Assembly: GCA_903847495.1 (NCBI GenBank)
Contig: CAINDT010000008.1
Coordinates: forward strand, 1-25,386
Source: an uncultured Actinomycetes bacterium
Lineage (GTDB): Bacteria > Actinomycetota > Thermoleophilia > Gaiellales > F1-60-MAGs149
DNA length: 25,386 bases
Direction: 5' to 3'
The notes beneath the pieces are model-generated. The model searched no databases. It had not been told where the DNA came from and saw only the letters and a list, made by a program, of their open reading frames with translations. Within the stretch, counting starts at the first letter, position 1, and every line of letters begins with the position of its first letter. The position numbers and the translations under genes are program-made. Positions 7,544 to 14,793 of the stretch are shown in pieces.

Positions 7544-7552
7544 CCACCGGTG

Positions 7553-8800
7553 CTAGTGGGTTGCCGCGGGCGGGGGCGGCAGCGCGGGATCCACGAGGCT
7601 GGCGGCGCGCATGCCGCTGCGGATCGCACCCTCCATGAAGCCCGACCAGACGTCGTCGGTGAACTCGCCGGCCAGCACAAGGCGACCATGGCGTTGGCGC
7701 AGCACCGTGCTGTCCGGGCGGTCACCGGGGCGCACGTGGGTGTAGATCCCCTGGGCGTACGGATCGTCGGCCCACGTCTGGGTGCCGGCATTGGCGAAGT
7801 CGAGTTCCAGATCCGGCCGCACCTCTGCGACGCAGCGCGCCCACGTCGTACCGTCGCGCTCGACCTCCAGCAGGTCGAGCATGGGCTTGGAACCAGCGAA
7901 GCCGGCGAGCACCGGTCGTAGACCGTCGTCGCCCTGCTTCGCCGTCCAGACCCAGTAGTCGCGGCGGGTGTCGAGGATCGCGCTGGGTGCGGGGTCGCCC
8001 GCCAGCGGCACGAAGAGCTTCGCGGCGTGCGAGACGGCGAAGGTCTCGGCCGCGGCCCGCACTTCGGCCGGAAGCAGGTCCACGAAGGGGGCCTGGACGA
8101 GGATCGGCTTGGGCAGCGCCAGCACGACGTGCGCGGCGCGGTACGTGGCGTTCGTCGTGTCGATCATCACGCCGTCGTCGTCCATCGTGATCGCCGTCAC
8201 CGGCTCCGCCAGGCGAACGCGGTCACCGAGGCGCTCAGCCAGGGCGCGGGCTGGCGCATCGCTGCCCGTGGCGATGCGGGGCGAATCAACCTGCTCCGGT
8301 GCGCTCGCGAGGTGCAGCAGGTGCCAGGCGGCAAGCTCGGTCGCGGGCGCGCCACTGGTGCACTCGATGCGGGCACGGAATGCCACCTTGGCGCCCTCGA
8401 CGGCGTCGAGTCGCTCGATGGCCTCGGCGACGGAGATGTCGTACGCCTCGTCGCCCAATTCGGCGAAGAGCGTGCGCAGCGCGGCACGACCCGCGGCAAG
8501 CTCGTCCTCCGTCACGGGCGGTCCGCCGACGGGCGTGCGGTCGTGATAGCTCATGCCCGTGCGCGCCAGCGGAATCCCGAGGCGGTCGCACAGCGCCAGC
8601 ATCTCGACCTGCACGTCCTCGACCCACTCCGCGCCGCGTTCGATGATGGCGCCGTTGCCCAGCCGATCCGTCCAGGCGCGTCCGCCGACGCGATCGCGTG
8701 CTTCGAGCACCGTGACGTCCCAGCCTGCATTGACGAGCGTATCGGCGGCCACGAGACCGGCGAAGCCAGCTCCCACCACGATGACGGAGTGATCTTCCAT
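7553..8800 (-). CDS. Flavin monoamine oxidase-family FAD oxidoreductase
   Basis: This 415-residue protein has the conventional order. The FAD Rossmann motif VVGAGFAGL (GxGxxG at 10-15) is followed by VLEARDRVGGR with ribose-binding Glu33. The middle carries a substrate-domain region, and the C-terminal FAD block has TWADDPYAQGIYT and GEFTDDVWSGFMEGAIRSG (from 378). It has no signal peptide, so it is probably cytosolic. Family members oxidise primary or polyamines, amino acids or related compounds; the substrate is not evident. The C-terminal GEF-TDD sequence replaces the commoner GEAT-S. I chose ATG 8800 because the Rossmann strand begins within a few residues and TACCGT lies exactly 6 nt upstream; the open frame to 8995 runs back across the divergent gene and is not conserved in character. 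Its stop lies 9 bp from that of the permuted oxidase. Confidence 0.9.
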   Translation of the reverse strand: MEDHSVIVVGAGFAGLVAADTLVNAGWDVTVLEARDRVGGRAWTDRLGNGAIIERGAEWVEDVQVEMLALCDRLGIPLARTGMSYHDRTPVGGPPVTEDELAAGRAALRTLFAELGDEAYDISVAEAIERLDAVEGAKVAFRARIECTSGAPATELAAWHLLHLASAPEQVDSPRIATGSDAPARALAERLGDRVRLAEPVTAITMDDDGVMIDTTNATYRAAHVVLALPKPILVQAPFVDLLPAEVRAAAETFAVSHAAKLFVPLAGDPAPSAILDTRRDYWVWTAKQGDDGLRPVLAGFAGSKPMLDLLEVERDGTTWARCVAEVRPDLELDFANAGTQTWADDPYAQGIYTHVRPGDRPDSTVLRQRHGRLVLAGEFTDDVWSGFMEGAIRSGMRAASLVDPALPPPPAATH

Positions 8801-8803
8801 GCG

Positions 8804-8825
8804 CACACGGTACCCTGACCGTGTG
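8804..8825. promoter_or_regulatory. Divergent overlapping promoters within a 22-bp inverted repeat
   Basis: CACACGGT (8804-8811) and ACCGTGTG (8818-8825) are perfect 8-bp inverted arms separated by 6 bp. The repeat contains both -10 candidates: TACCGT on the minus strand (8812-8807), 6 nt from the oxidase ATG, and TACCCT on the plus strand (8811-8816), 6 nt from GTG 8823. The boxes overlap by 2 bp, so the polymerases should exclude each other. TTGGGC (8836-8831) is a possible minus-strand -35 with 18-bp spacing. The inverted repeat looks like an operator. Confidence 0.55.
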
Positions 8826-9170
8826 GTCAAGCCCAAATTGGACATCCAGATCGATGCGTTCGCCGCGGTCGACATGCGCGTTGGTGTCGTGCTCGAGGTT
8901 CGTCCGTTCCCCGAGGCGCGCAAGCCAGCGTGGCAACTGCACGTGGACTTCGGTCCCGAACTGGGCACCCGCTGGACGAGCGCCCAGGTGACCAACTACA
9001 CGGCTGAGGAGCTGGTCGGGCGTCGCGTGGTCGGCACGATCAATCTGGGCACGCGACGGATCGCGGGGTTCGTGAGCGAGTTCCTGCTGCTGGGCGCAGT
9101 GCAGGCCGACGGCAGCGTGGTGCTGCTCGACGTCGACGACAGTGCCGAACTCGGCACGCCGATCGCCTAG
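8823..9170 (+). CDS. csaA: CsaA-like tRNA-binding-domain protein
   Basis: This 115-residue protein, with GTG start, is a single OB-fold tRNA-binding domain. It shows DMRVGVVLEVRPFPEARKPAWQL near residues 17-39, then FGPELGTRWTSAQVTNY and GTRRIAGFVSEFLLLG (76-91), all matching CsaA (about 110 residues in Bacillus subtilis). CsaA is described as a small homodimer with chaperone/export-related activity and structural similarity to tRNA-binding domains of aminoacyl-tRNA synthetases; its physiological role is not settled. GTG 8823 is preferred over ATG 8799 because a TACCCT box lies exactly 6 nt upstream and the upstream residues are not conserved. Its stop shares CTAG with metW on the other strand. 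Confidence 0.88.
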   Translation: MVKPKLDIQIDAFAAVDMRVGVVLEVRPFPEARKPAWQLHVDFGPELGTRWTSAQVTNYTAEELVGRRVVGTINLGTRRIAGFVSEFLLLGAVQADGSVVLLDVDDSAELGTPIA

Positions 9171-9757
9171 CGCCGCAGGAGATAGACGGCGCCGGCGGCA
9201 AGCAGGTTGGCCGCTCGCTCCGCGACTGCGCCTTCGCGACTGCCACCCTCGTCGAGCAGGATGCGCTGCTCGACGGTAAGGCCCTCGGCGTGGGCCAGGG
9301 CCTCGAAGTCCTTGATCGAGCACAGGCGGATGTTCGGCGTCTCGTACCAGGAGTAGGGGAGCAGGGGCGAGACCGGCATGCGGCCACTCGCCGCGAGCTG
9401 GGTGCGCAGACGCCAATGCGCGAAGTTCGGGAACGAGATGATGCTCTTGCGACCGACGCGGCTCATCTCCTGCAGCACGAGCGCCGGATGGTGCACGGCC
9501 TGCAGCGTCAGCGACATGATCACGATGTCGAACGAATCGTCCTCAAGATCGCCGAGCCCCTTGTCGATGTCGTCCTGCAGCACCGGAACGCCGCGCTGCA
9601 GGCAGGCAAGCACGCCGTCGTCCGAGATCTCGACGCCAAGCCCATCGGCGCCACGGCGGATCAACTCCGCCAGCAGCGTGCCGTCGCCGCAGCCGAGATC
9701 GAGCACCCGCGAGCCGGCGGGCACGAGGGAGGCGATGACGTCGTGGTCGGCGCGCAT
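9167..9757 (-). CDS. metW: Methionine biosynthesis protein MetW
   Basis: This 196-residue methyltransferase-fold protein has the SAM-binding motif VLDLGCGDG (18-26), an acidic strand end in GLGVEIS, and the MetW signatures ISFPNFAHWRLR, LPYSWYETPNIRLCS and DFEALAH. MetW is typically encoded directly after metX and is needed for full methionine synthesis, in some bacteria by supporting MetX; its catalytic activity, if any, is unclear. The ATG overlaps the metX stop by one base (TGATG), so it is the last gene of metY-metX-metW. Its length is normal for the family. Confidence 0.93.
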   Translation of the reverse strand: MRADHDVIASLVPAGSRVLDLGCGDGTLLAELIRRGADGLGVEISDDGVLACLQRGVPVLQDDIDKGLGDLEDDSFDIVIMSLTLQAVHHPALVLQEMSRVGRKSIISFPNFAHWRLRTQLAASGRMPVSPLLPYSWYETPNIRLCSIKDFEALAHAEGLTVEQRILLDEGGSREGAVAERAANLLAAGAVYLLRR

Positions 9758-10911
9758 CAGACCGACTCCTCCAGTGCTCGGTCGAGATAGGCGGCCACGG
9801 TGCGGTGGTACTCCGGCACGTCCAGCAGGAACGAGTCGTGGCCGTGTGGCGACGGGATCTCACGGAAGGTGACGGGCACGCGATGCGCGGTGAGCGTGCG
9901 CACGATGCCGCGCGAATGCGAGGTGTCGAAGCGCCAGTCAGTGTCGAACGAGAGCACCAGGAACTTCGTCTTCGTCTTGGCCAGCTGTGCGCGTACCACC
10001 GCGGCGTCCGCGAACGGGTCGAAGTAGTCCATGACGCGGGTCAGGTAGAGGTACGAGTTGGCGTCGAAGCGGTCGAGGAACGCCTTGCCTTGATGCTGGA
10101 GGTAGGACTCGACCTGGAAGTCGACGCCGAGACCGAACCGCGGCTCGTCGCGGTCCTGAATGCGACGGCCGAACTTCTGTCGCATCGACTCTTCGGAGAC
10201 GTAGGTGATGTGCGCCATCATGCGCGCGACCGAGAGGCCGTGATCGGGTCCCTTGCCGGTCGCGTAGTAGTCGCCATCGGCGAAATCGGGATCGTTCATG
10301 ATCGCGGCGCGCGCCACCGCGCTGAAGGCGATGTTCTGGGCGGAGAGGCGTGCGGTCGCGCACACGACGACGCCGTTCTCGAGCTCGTCGGGGTGGTCGA
10401 GTGCCCACTGCAGCACCTGCATGCCACCGAGCGACCCCCCGACTGCGGCCAGCACGCGCCGGATACCGAGGTGGGCGAGCAGCTTGCGATGCACCTTGAC
10501 GAGATCCGAGACCGTGAACAGCGGGAAGCGCAGCCCGTAGGGCTCGCCGGTCGCCGGGTCGATCGACGACGGTCCCGTGGTGCCCTGGCAGCCACCGAGC
10601 AGATTCGACGAGATGACGAACAGTCGGTCGGTATCGACGGGCTTGCCCGGGCCGATCAGCGTGTCCCACCAGCCCGGGCGGTCGGGGTCTCCGTGATGGC
10701 CGGCGGCGTGCGCATCGCCCGTCAGGGCATGGCAGATCACGACGACGTTGCGGTCGTCGGCTGCGCGCTCCCCATAGGTCTCGTACGCCACCTCGACGGG
10801 AAAGAGCGTCTCTCCCGAGTCGAGTACGAGCGGGTCGTCCTCCGTGAAGAGGACGACCCGCTGCGTCTCGACGAGTCCGAGGGAGCGCCGCGTGTCGTCG
10901 GTCGCTCCCAT
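9757..10911 (-). CDS. metX: Homoserine O-acetyltransferase
   Basis: This 384-residue alpha/beta hydrolase-fold enzyme transfers an acyl group from acyl-CoA to homoserine in the cytoplasm, making the substrate of MetY. Seen in sequence: the AYETYGE and CHALTGDAHAAG motifs, the oxyanion/binding loop LLGGCQGTTGPSS, the nucleophile elbow GGSLGGMQ with Ser160, an FDTDWRF region near the expected catalytic Asp, and SPHGHDSFL with His358. The length matches MetX. Acetyl-CoA use is inferred from pairing with MetY; some MetX-family enzymes use succinyl-CoA, and motifs alone do not settle this. It begins 4 bp after the metY stop and is therefore controlled by the same SAM riboswitch. Confidence 0.95.
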   Translation of the reverse strand: MGATDDTRRSLGLVETQRVVLFTEDDPLVLDSGETLFPVEVAYETYGERAADDRNVVVICHALTGDAHAAGHHGDPDRPGWWDTLIGPGKPVDTDRLFVISSNLLGGCQGTTGPSSIDPATGEPYGLRFPLFTVSDLVKVHRKLLAHLGIRRVLAAVGGSLGGMQVLQWALDHPDELENGVVVCATARLSAQNIAFSAVARAAIMNDPDFADGDYYATGKGPDHGLSVARMMAHITYVSEESMRQKFGRRIQDRDEPRFGLGVDFQVESYLQHQGKAFLDRFDANSYLYLTRVMDYFDPFADAAVVRAQLAKTKTKFLVLSFDTDWRFDTSHSRGIVRTLTAHRVPVTFREIPSPHGHDSFLLDVPEYHRTVAAYLDRALEESV

Positions 10912-10915
10912 CGAA

Positions 10916-12205
10916 CTACTTGCTCTGCGCCAGCGCCTGGTCGATATCGGCGATCAGGTCGTCGACGTTCTCGATGCCGACCGACAGGCGAACCATGTCG
11001 GGCTTGACGCCGGCCGTCTCCAGCTCGGCGTCGTTCAGCTGCGAGTGCGTGGTCGAGGCGTTGTGGATCGCCAGCGAGCGCGCATCGCCGATGTTGGCGA
11101 GGTGCGTGAAGAGGTCGAGCGCCTCGATGAACTTGCGTCCACCGTCGCGACCGCTCTTGACGCCGAACGACACGATGCCGCCGTAGCCCTTGCCCGTGTT
11201 GAGGATACGCTTGGCGACCTCGTGGTAGTCGTCGCCCTCGAGGCCGGGGTAGTAGACCCAGCTAACGTCGGGATGCGACTGGAGGTGCTTGGCGATCGTC
11301 AGCGCGTTCTCGGACTGGCGCTCGACGCGCAGCGCCATCGTCTCGAGACCCTGCAGGATCAGGAACGCGTTGAACGGCGACAGCGCGGCGCCCGTGTTGC
11401 GGAGCATCACCGTGCGGATGCGGCCGATGTACGCCGCCGGTCCGAGCGCGTCCGACCACACGACACCGTGATACGACGGGTCGGGCTTGGTCAGACCGGG
11501 GAAGCGGTCGCTGTTGGCAACCCAATCGAACTTGCCCGAGTCGACGATGACGCCGGCGATCGTCGTGCCGTGGCCACCCATGTACTTGGTGGCCGAGTGG
11601 ACGGCGATGTCGGCACCGTGCTCGAAGATCTGCGTGAGGATCGGCGTGCCGATCGTGTTGTCGACGATCAGCGGCAGACCCTGCGCGTGCGCGGCGTCGG
11701 CCCAGGCCTTGATGTCGACCACGTTGAGGCGCGGGTTGCCGATCGTCTCGGCGAACACGAGCTTGGTGTTCTTGTCGACGAGCTCGGCGACCTTCTCCGG
11801 CTGGTCAGGATCGACGAAGCGGACCTCGATGCCGTACTGCGGCAGCGTGTGGGCGAACAGGTTGTACGTACCGCCGTACAGCGTCGAGACGCTGATGATG
11901 TTGTCGCCGGCCTTGGCGATGTTCATCACGGAGTACGTGACTGCGGCCTGACCCGAGGCGATCGCGCAGGCCGCGATGCCGCCCTCGAGGGCGGCGACAC
12001 GCTGCTCCATGACGTCCCACGTCGGGTTCATGATGCGCGTGTAGATGTTGCCCGGCACGGCCAGCGCGAACAGGTCGGCGGCGTGCTGAGCGTCGTTGAA
12101 CTCGTAGCTCGTGGTCTGATAGATCGGCACCGCGACGGCCTTCGTCGTCGGGTCCGGGTTCTGACCGGCATGGAGTACCAGGGTCTCCGGCTTGAGATTC
12201 GTCAT
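10916..12205 (-). CDS. metY: O-acetylhomoserine sulfhydrylase
   Basis: This 429-residue PLP enzyme of the Cys/Met metabolism class makes homocysteine from O-acetylhomoserine and sulfide. It starts with MTNLKPETLVLHAGQ and has YTRIMNPTWDVMEQR (PLP phosphate-contact region), SGQAAVTY, ETIGNPRLNVVD, VDNTIGTP and the Schiff-base lysine in HSATKYMGG (Lys207). The length and the insertion pattern fit MetY rather than the shorter cystathionine gamma-synthases. ATG 12205 has AAAGGAG 6 nt upstream and is preceded by the riboswitch leader; the open frame to 12553 runs through the leader and promoter and is not coding. It is the first gene of metY-metX-metW. PLP may be supplied by the divergent pdxST genes. 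Confidence 0.95.
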   Translation of the reverse strand: MTNLKPETLVLHAGQNPDPTTKAVAVPIYQTTSYEFNDAQHAADLFALAVPGNIYTRIMNPTWDVMEQRVAALEGGIAACAIASGQAAVTYSVMNIAKAGDNIISVSTLYGGTYNLFAHTLPQYGIEVRFVDPDQPEKVAELVDKNTKLVFAETIGNPRLNVVDIKAWADAAHAQGLPLIVDNTIGTPILTQIFEHGADIAVHSATKYMGGHGTTIAGVIVDSGKFDWVANSDRFPGLTKPDPSYHGVVWSDALGPAAYIGRIRTVMLRNTGAALSPFNAFLILQGLETMALRVERQSENALTIAKHLQSHPDVSWVYYPGLEGDDYHEVAKRILNTGKGYGGIVSFGVKSGRDGGRKFIEALDLFTHLANIGDARSLAIHNASTTHSQLNDAELETAGVKPDMVRLSVGIENVDDLIADIDQALAQSK

Positions 12206-12211
12206 CGTCTG

Positions 12212-12218
12212 CTCCTTT
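12212..12218 (-). promoter_or_regulatory. Ribosome binding site of metY
   Basis: AAAGGAG on the minus strand lies 6 nt before ATG 12205. It fixes the metY start and contrasts with the leaderless-looking first genes elsewhere in the window, as expected for a gene with a long regulatory leader. Confidence 0.8.
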
Positions 12219-12249
12219 GTGCCTATCGGCGTCGCGTCCCGGTGAGGGG

Positions 12250-12273
12250 GGTCCGGGCCTTCGGGGGCGGACC
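12250..12273 (-). promoter_or_regulatory. Hairpin in the metY leader, possible expression platform
   Basis: The RNA would form GGTCCG/CGGACC (6 bp) closed by an internal mismatch, 2 further C-G pairs and a CGAA loop. It lies between the riboswitch aptamer and the metY ribosome binding site. It is followed by a C run and not a U run, so it is not a classical intrinsic terminator; how ligand binding would act on it is not clear. Confidence 0.35.
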
Positions 12274-12307
12274 GGCGGCGCCGAGGTGCGTCCTCGACGA
12301 CGGCTAA

Positions 12308-12426
12308 CCATCTTCCGCTCGCCCGTCCGGGACTTGGCCGGGTCTGCGCTGGATGAAGCACCTGGCGGGCGATTGCCCCGGTTGCTGTCGCGTCGATGGG
12401 CCAGATCCCTCGGCGACTCGTGATGG
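12308..12426 (-). promoter_or_regulatory. SAM-I (S-box) riboswitch controlling metYXW
   Basis: The leader RNA begins with CCATC (12426-12422) and the aptamer ends with GATGG (12312-12308), forming P1. Just inside are the S-box hallmarks in order: ACGAG, P2 strand GTCGC (12417-12413), the kink-turn/loop sequence CGAGGGATCTGGCCC, the P2 return GCGAC (12391-12387), AGCAACC, a P3 hairpin GGGC/GCCC, GGTGCTTCATCC (12362-12351; consensus GGTGCTAATTCC), a GC-rich P4 region, and GGAAGATGG. In this family SAM binding lowers expression of downstream methionine genes. The match was made by eye; P4 is the least certain part. Confidence 0.85.
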
Positions 12427-12437
12427 GTTGCTGCTGC

Positions 12438-12465
12438 AGATTAGCAATTGACGGGTGTGCGTCAA
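12438..12465 (-). promoter_or_regulatory. Promoter of metYXW
   Basis: TTGACG (12465-12460) and TAATCT (12443-12438) are 16 bp apart on the minus strand, a close sigma70-type match. The predicted start near 12431 is about 5 nt before the first riboswitch pair. The spacer and -35 contain an inverted repeat TTGACG-N6-CGTCAA (12448-12465) that could be an operator or chance. Confidence 0.75.
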
Positions 12466-12514
12466 GGCGTGGAACGGCTGCAGCATCGTCGCAGCGCGAA
12501 TCCGTGTTGTGACG

Positions 12515-12576
12515 TACCATCCAGCGAGTGCGCCCGCTGCGGGCGCGTCTCACGACCTATTGCAGAGGTGAAGGGC
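12515..12576 (+). promoter_or_regulatory. pdxS leader: candidate -10, hairpin and ribosome binding site
   Basis: TACCAT (12515-12520) is a candidate -10 box without a convincing -35. It is followed by a perfect hairpin GCGCCC/GGGCGC (12530-12546, 5-nt loop) and then AGAGGTGA (12564-12571), 5 nt before ATG 12577. The hairpin lacks a U run and is probably not a terminator. The ribosome binding site decides the pdxS start. Confidence 0.45.
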
Positions 12577-13461
12577 ATGTCCGAGCAGGGCACCATGCGC
12601 GTCAAGGGCGGTCTGGCAGAGATGCTGAAGGGCGGCGTCATCATGGACGTCGTGAACGCCGAGCAGGCGAAGATCGCCGAGGACGCCGGCGCCTGCGCCG
12701 TCATGGCGCTGGAGCGCGTGCCCGCGGACATCCGTGCCGATGGAGGCGTGGCCCGCATGTCGGATCCCGAGATGATCATCGGGATCCAGGAGGCCGTCTC
12801 GATCCCCGTGATGGCGAAGGTGCGCATTGGCCACTTCGTCGAGGCGCAGGTCATCGAGAGCCTCGAGGTCGACTACATCGACGAGTCCGAGGTGCTGACG
12901 CCCGCCGATGAGGCACATCACATCGACAAGTGGAAGTTCACGATCCCGTTTGTCTGCGGCGCCACCAATCTCGGTGAGGCGCTGCGCCGCATCGGCGAGG
13001 GCGCCGCGATGATCCGCTCCAAGGGCGAGGCTGGTACCGGCGACGTCGTCGAGGCCGTGCGTCACATCCGCGCGATCACCGGCGAGATCCGCCAGCTGCA
13101 GGCGATGGATCCGGACGAGCTGTACGCCCGCGCCAAGGAGCTCCAGGCACCGCTGCCGCTCGTGCAGGAGACCGCCCGCCTCGGTCGCCTGCCCGTCGTG
13201 CTGTTCACCGCCGGTGGCGTCGCGACGCCCGCCGACGCGGCCCTGATGATGCAGCTCGGCTCCGACGGTGTCTTCGTCGGCTCCGGCATCTTCAAGAGCG
13301 GCGATCCGGCTGCACGTGCGCGTGCCGTCGTCGAGGCGACGACGCACTTCCGCGACGCCAAGAAGATCGCGGAGGTCTCGAAGGGTCTGGGCGAGGCCAT
13401 GGTCGGCCGCAGCGCCAAGTCGATCCCCGAGAACGAGCTGCTCGCCGGGCGTGGCTGGTAG
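12577..13461 (+). CDS. pdxS: Pyridoxal 5'-phosphate synthase, synthase subunit PdxS
   Basis: This 294-residue (beta/alpha)8-barrel enzyme builds PLP from ribose 5-phosphate, glyceraldehyde 3-phosphate and ammonia. It matches PdxS/Pdx1 almost throughout: [48 protein letters not shown] with the imine-forming Lys81, [29 protein letters not shown], and the phosphate-binding end [30 protein letters not shown]. It forms a 12-mer that takes ammonia from PdxT, encoded by the overlapping next gene. ATG 12577 follows a ribosome binding site; the open frame from 12448 includes non-coding leader. It is transcribed divergently from metYXW, whose MetY needs PLP. Confidence 0.97.
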   Translation: MSEQGTMRVKGGLAEMLKGGVIMDVVNAEQAKIAEDAGACAVMALERVPADIRADGGVARMSDPEMIIGIQEAVSIPVMAKVRIGHFVEAQVIESLEVDYIDESEVLTPADEAHHIDKWKFTIPFVCGATNLGEALRRIGEGAAMIRSKGEAGTGDVVEAVRHIRAITGEIRQLQAMDPDELYARAKELQAPLPLVQETARLGRLPVVLFTAGGVATPADAALMMQLGSDGVFVGSGIFKSGDPAARARAVVEATTHFRDAKKIAEVSKGLGEAMVGRSAKSIPENELLAGRGW

Positions 13462-14050
13462 CACGCCGCGCGTCGGCGTCCTCGCGCTGCAGGGAGCATT
13501 CCGAGAGCACATCAGCGCGCTCCAGCGCCTTGGCGCGGACGCAGTCGAGGTCAGGACGCCAGCGGAGTTGGCCGCGGTCGACGGCATCATGCTGCCCGGC
13601 GGCGAGTCGACGACGATGGATCTCCTGCTGGGCTCGTCGGGGTTGCGCGAGCCGCTGGCCGCCGCCGTTGCTGCCGGTACGCCGGTCTTTGGGACGTGTG
13701 CAGGCCTGATCCTGCTCGCGCGCGACATCGAGGATGGCGTCGAGGGGCAGCGCACGCTGCAGGTGCTTGACGTGACGGCGCTGCGCAATGGCTACGGTCG
13801 GCAGGTCAAGTCGTTTGAGGGGCCCGTAGCACTCGCCAGTGGCGGCGCGGACATGGTGGGGGTCTTCATCCGCGCGCCTCGCATCACGCGCGTCGGCGAG
13901 GGCGTCGAGATCCTGGCGCGTCTGGGTGACGAGCCCGTAGCGGTGCGCAGCGGGTCTATCATGGCGGCGACGTTCCATCCGGAGCTGACCGACGACGATC
14001 GTCTGCACGAGGTGTTTCTCGCAGGCATCGCCAACACGAGCGGGGAGTAG
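13451..14050 (+). CDS. pdxT: Pyridoxal 5'-phosphate synthase, glutaminase subunit PdxT
   Basis: This 199-residue class I glutamine amidotransferase releases ammonia for PdxS. The start is GTG 13451, overlapping the end of pdxS by 11 bp; it places [13 protein letters not shown] at the expected N terminus. The catalytic triad is visible: Cys83 in [10 protein letters not shown], and His176 and Glu178 in FHPELT. The LPGGEST oxyanion-region motif (49-54) and [10 protein letters not shown] are also present. The length is normal. The first-guess ATG-type start at 13268 lies inside pdxS and was rejected. It is followed after 2 bp by yebC. Confidence 0.95.
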   Translation: MAGSTPRVGVLALQGAFREHISALQRLGADAVEVRTPAELAAVDGIMLPGGESTTMDLLLGSSGLREPLAAAVAAGTPVFGTCAGLILLARDIEDGVEGQRTLQVLDVTALRNGYGRQVKSFEGPVALASGGADMVGVFIRAPRITRVGEGVEILARLGDEPVAVRSGSIMAATFHPELTDDDRLHEVFLAGIANTSGE

Positions 14051-14052
14051 GC

Positions 14053-14793
14053 ATGTCCGGCCATTCCAAGTGGTCCACCATCAAGCACAAGAAGGCCGCG
14101 ACCGACAAGAAGCGCGGCGCGATGTTCTCCAAGCTGGCGCGCGCGATCATGGTTGCCGCCAAGGAGGGTGGTCCTGATCCCGACGGCAACGCCGCGCTCG
14201 CGAATGCGATCGCCAAGGCCAAGTCCTACTCGCTCCCCAAGGACAACATCGAGCGCGCCATCGCCAAGGGTGCGGGCGGTGGCGAGGGCGAGAACTACGA
14301 GACCGTCACCTACGAGGGCTTCGGCCCCGGTGGCGCGGCCTTTGTCGTCGAGGCCCTCACCGACAACCGCAATCGCACGGCGGCCAATGTGCGCAGCATC
14401 TTCACCAAGGCCGGGTCCGCCCTCGGTGCTCCGGGCAGCGTGGCCTGGAAGTTCGATCGCAAGGGCGTGATCATCATCGAGGGTGTGACGGATGAGGACG
14501 AGCTCGTGCTCGCCGCCGCCGACGCGGGCGCCGACGACGCCGAGGGCGACGATGGTGCCTACCGCGTGACGTGCGAGCCCACCGAGCTCGCCGCCGTGCG
14601 CGACGCGCTTGAGGCTGCCGGCTACACGCTCGCCAGCGCCGAGCTGACGCTGCTGCCGAAGCAGCCGGCCGAGATCGATGATGAGGGTGCCCGCAAGGTC
14701 CTCAAGATGGTCGATGCGTTGGAAGAGGACGACGACGTGCAGGACGTCGTGTTCGACGTCGAGATTCCCGAAGCCGTGCTCGCCGAGCAATAA
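14053..14793 (+). CDS. yebC: YebC/PmpR (TACO1) family protein
   Basis: This 246-residue protein begins with the family signature SGHSKWSTIKHKKAATDKKR and continues with FSKLARAI, PKDNIERAIAKG, YEGFGPGG and TDNRNRTAANVR. The C-terminal acidic half contains EDDDDVQDVVFDV. The family has been described both as a transcriptional regulator and, more recently, as a ribosome-associated factor that helps translation of proline stretches; neither role can be assigned from sequence alone. The pdxST-yebC-ruvC order is commonly seen in actinobacteria. Its stop overlaps the next start (TAATG). Confidence 0.95.
   Translation: MSGHSKWSTIKHKKAATDKKRGAMFSKLARAIMVAAKEGGPDPDGNAALANAIAKAKSYSLPKDNIERAIAKGAGGGEGENYETVTYEGFGPGGAAFVVEALTDNRNRTAANVRSIFTKAGSALGAPGSVAWKFDRKGVIIIEGVTDEDELVLAAADAGADDAEGDDGAYRVTCEPTELAAVRDALEAAGYTLASAELTLLPKQPAEIDDEGARKVLKMVDALEEDDDVQDVVFDVEIPEAVLAEQ

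Noticed and set aside
8801..8995. N-terminal extension of the second amine oxidase to 8995
   Set aside because: It overlaps csaA on the opposite strand; the Rossmann motif expects a start near 8800, where a TANNNT box is correctly spaced.
10844..12307. Plus-strand open frame opposite metX/metY
   Set aside because: Antisense to metY and metX with intact catalytic motifs; it also runs into the riboswitch leader.
12530..12546. GCGCCC/GGGCGC hairpin as an intrinsic terminator
   Set aside because: No U tract follows, and it lies in the pdxS leader upstream of its ribosome binding site; kept only as a leader structure.
12206..12553. N-terminal extension of MetY to 12553
   Set aside because: It would translate the SAM riboswitch and promoter; a good ribosome binding site marks ATG 12205.
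12550..13788. Minus-strand open frame opposite pdxS/pdxT
   Set aside because: Shadow of two unmistakable PLP synthase genes.
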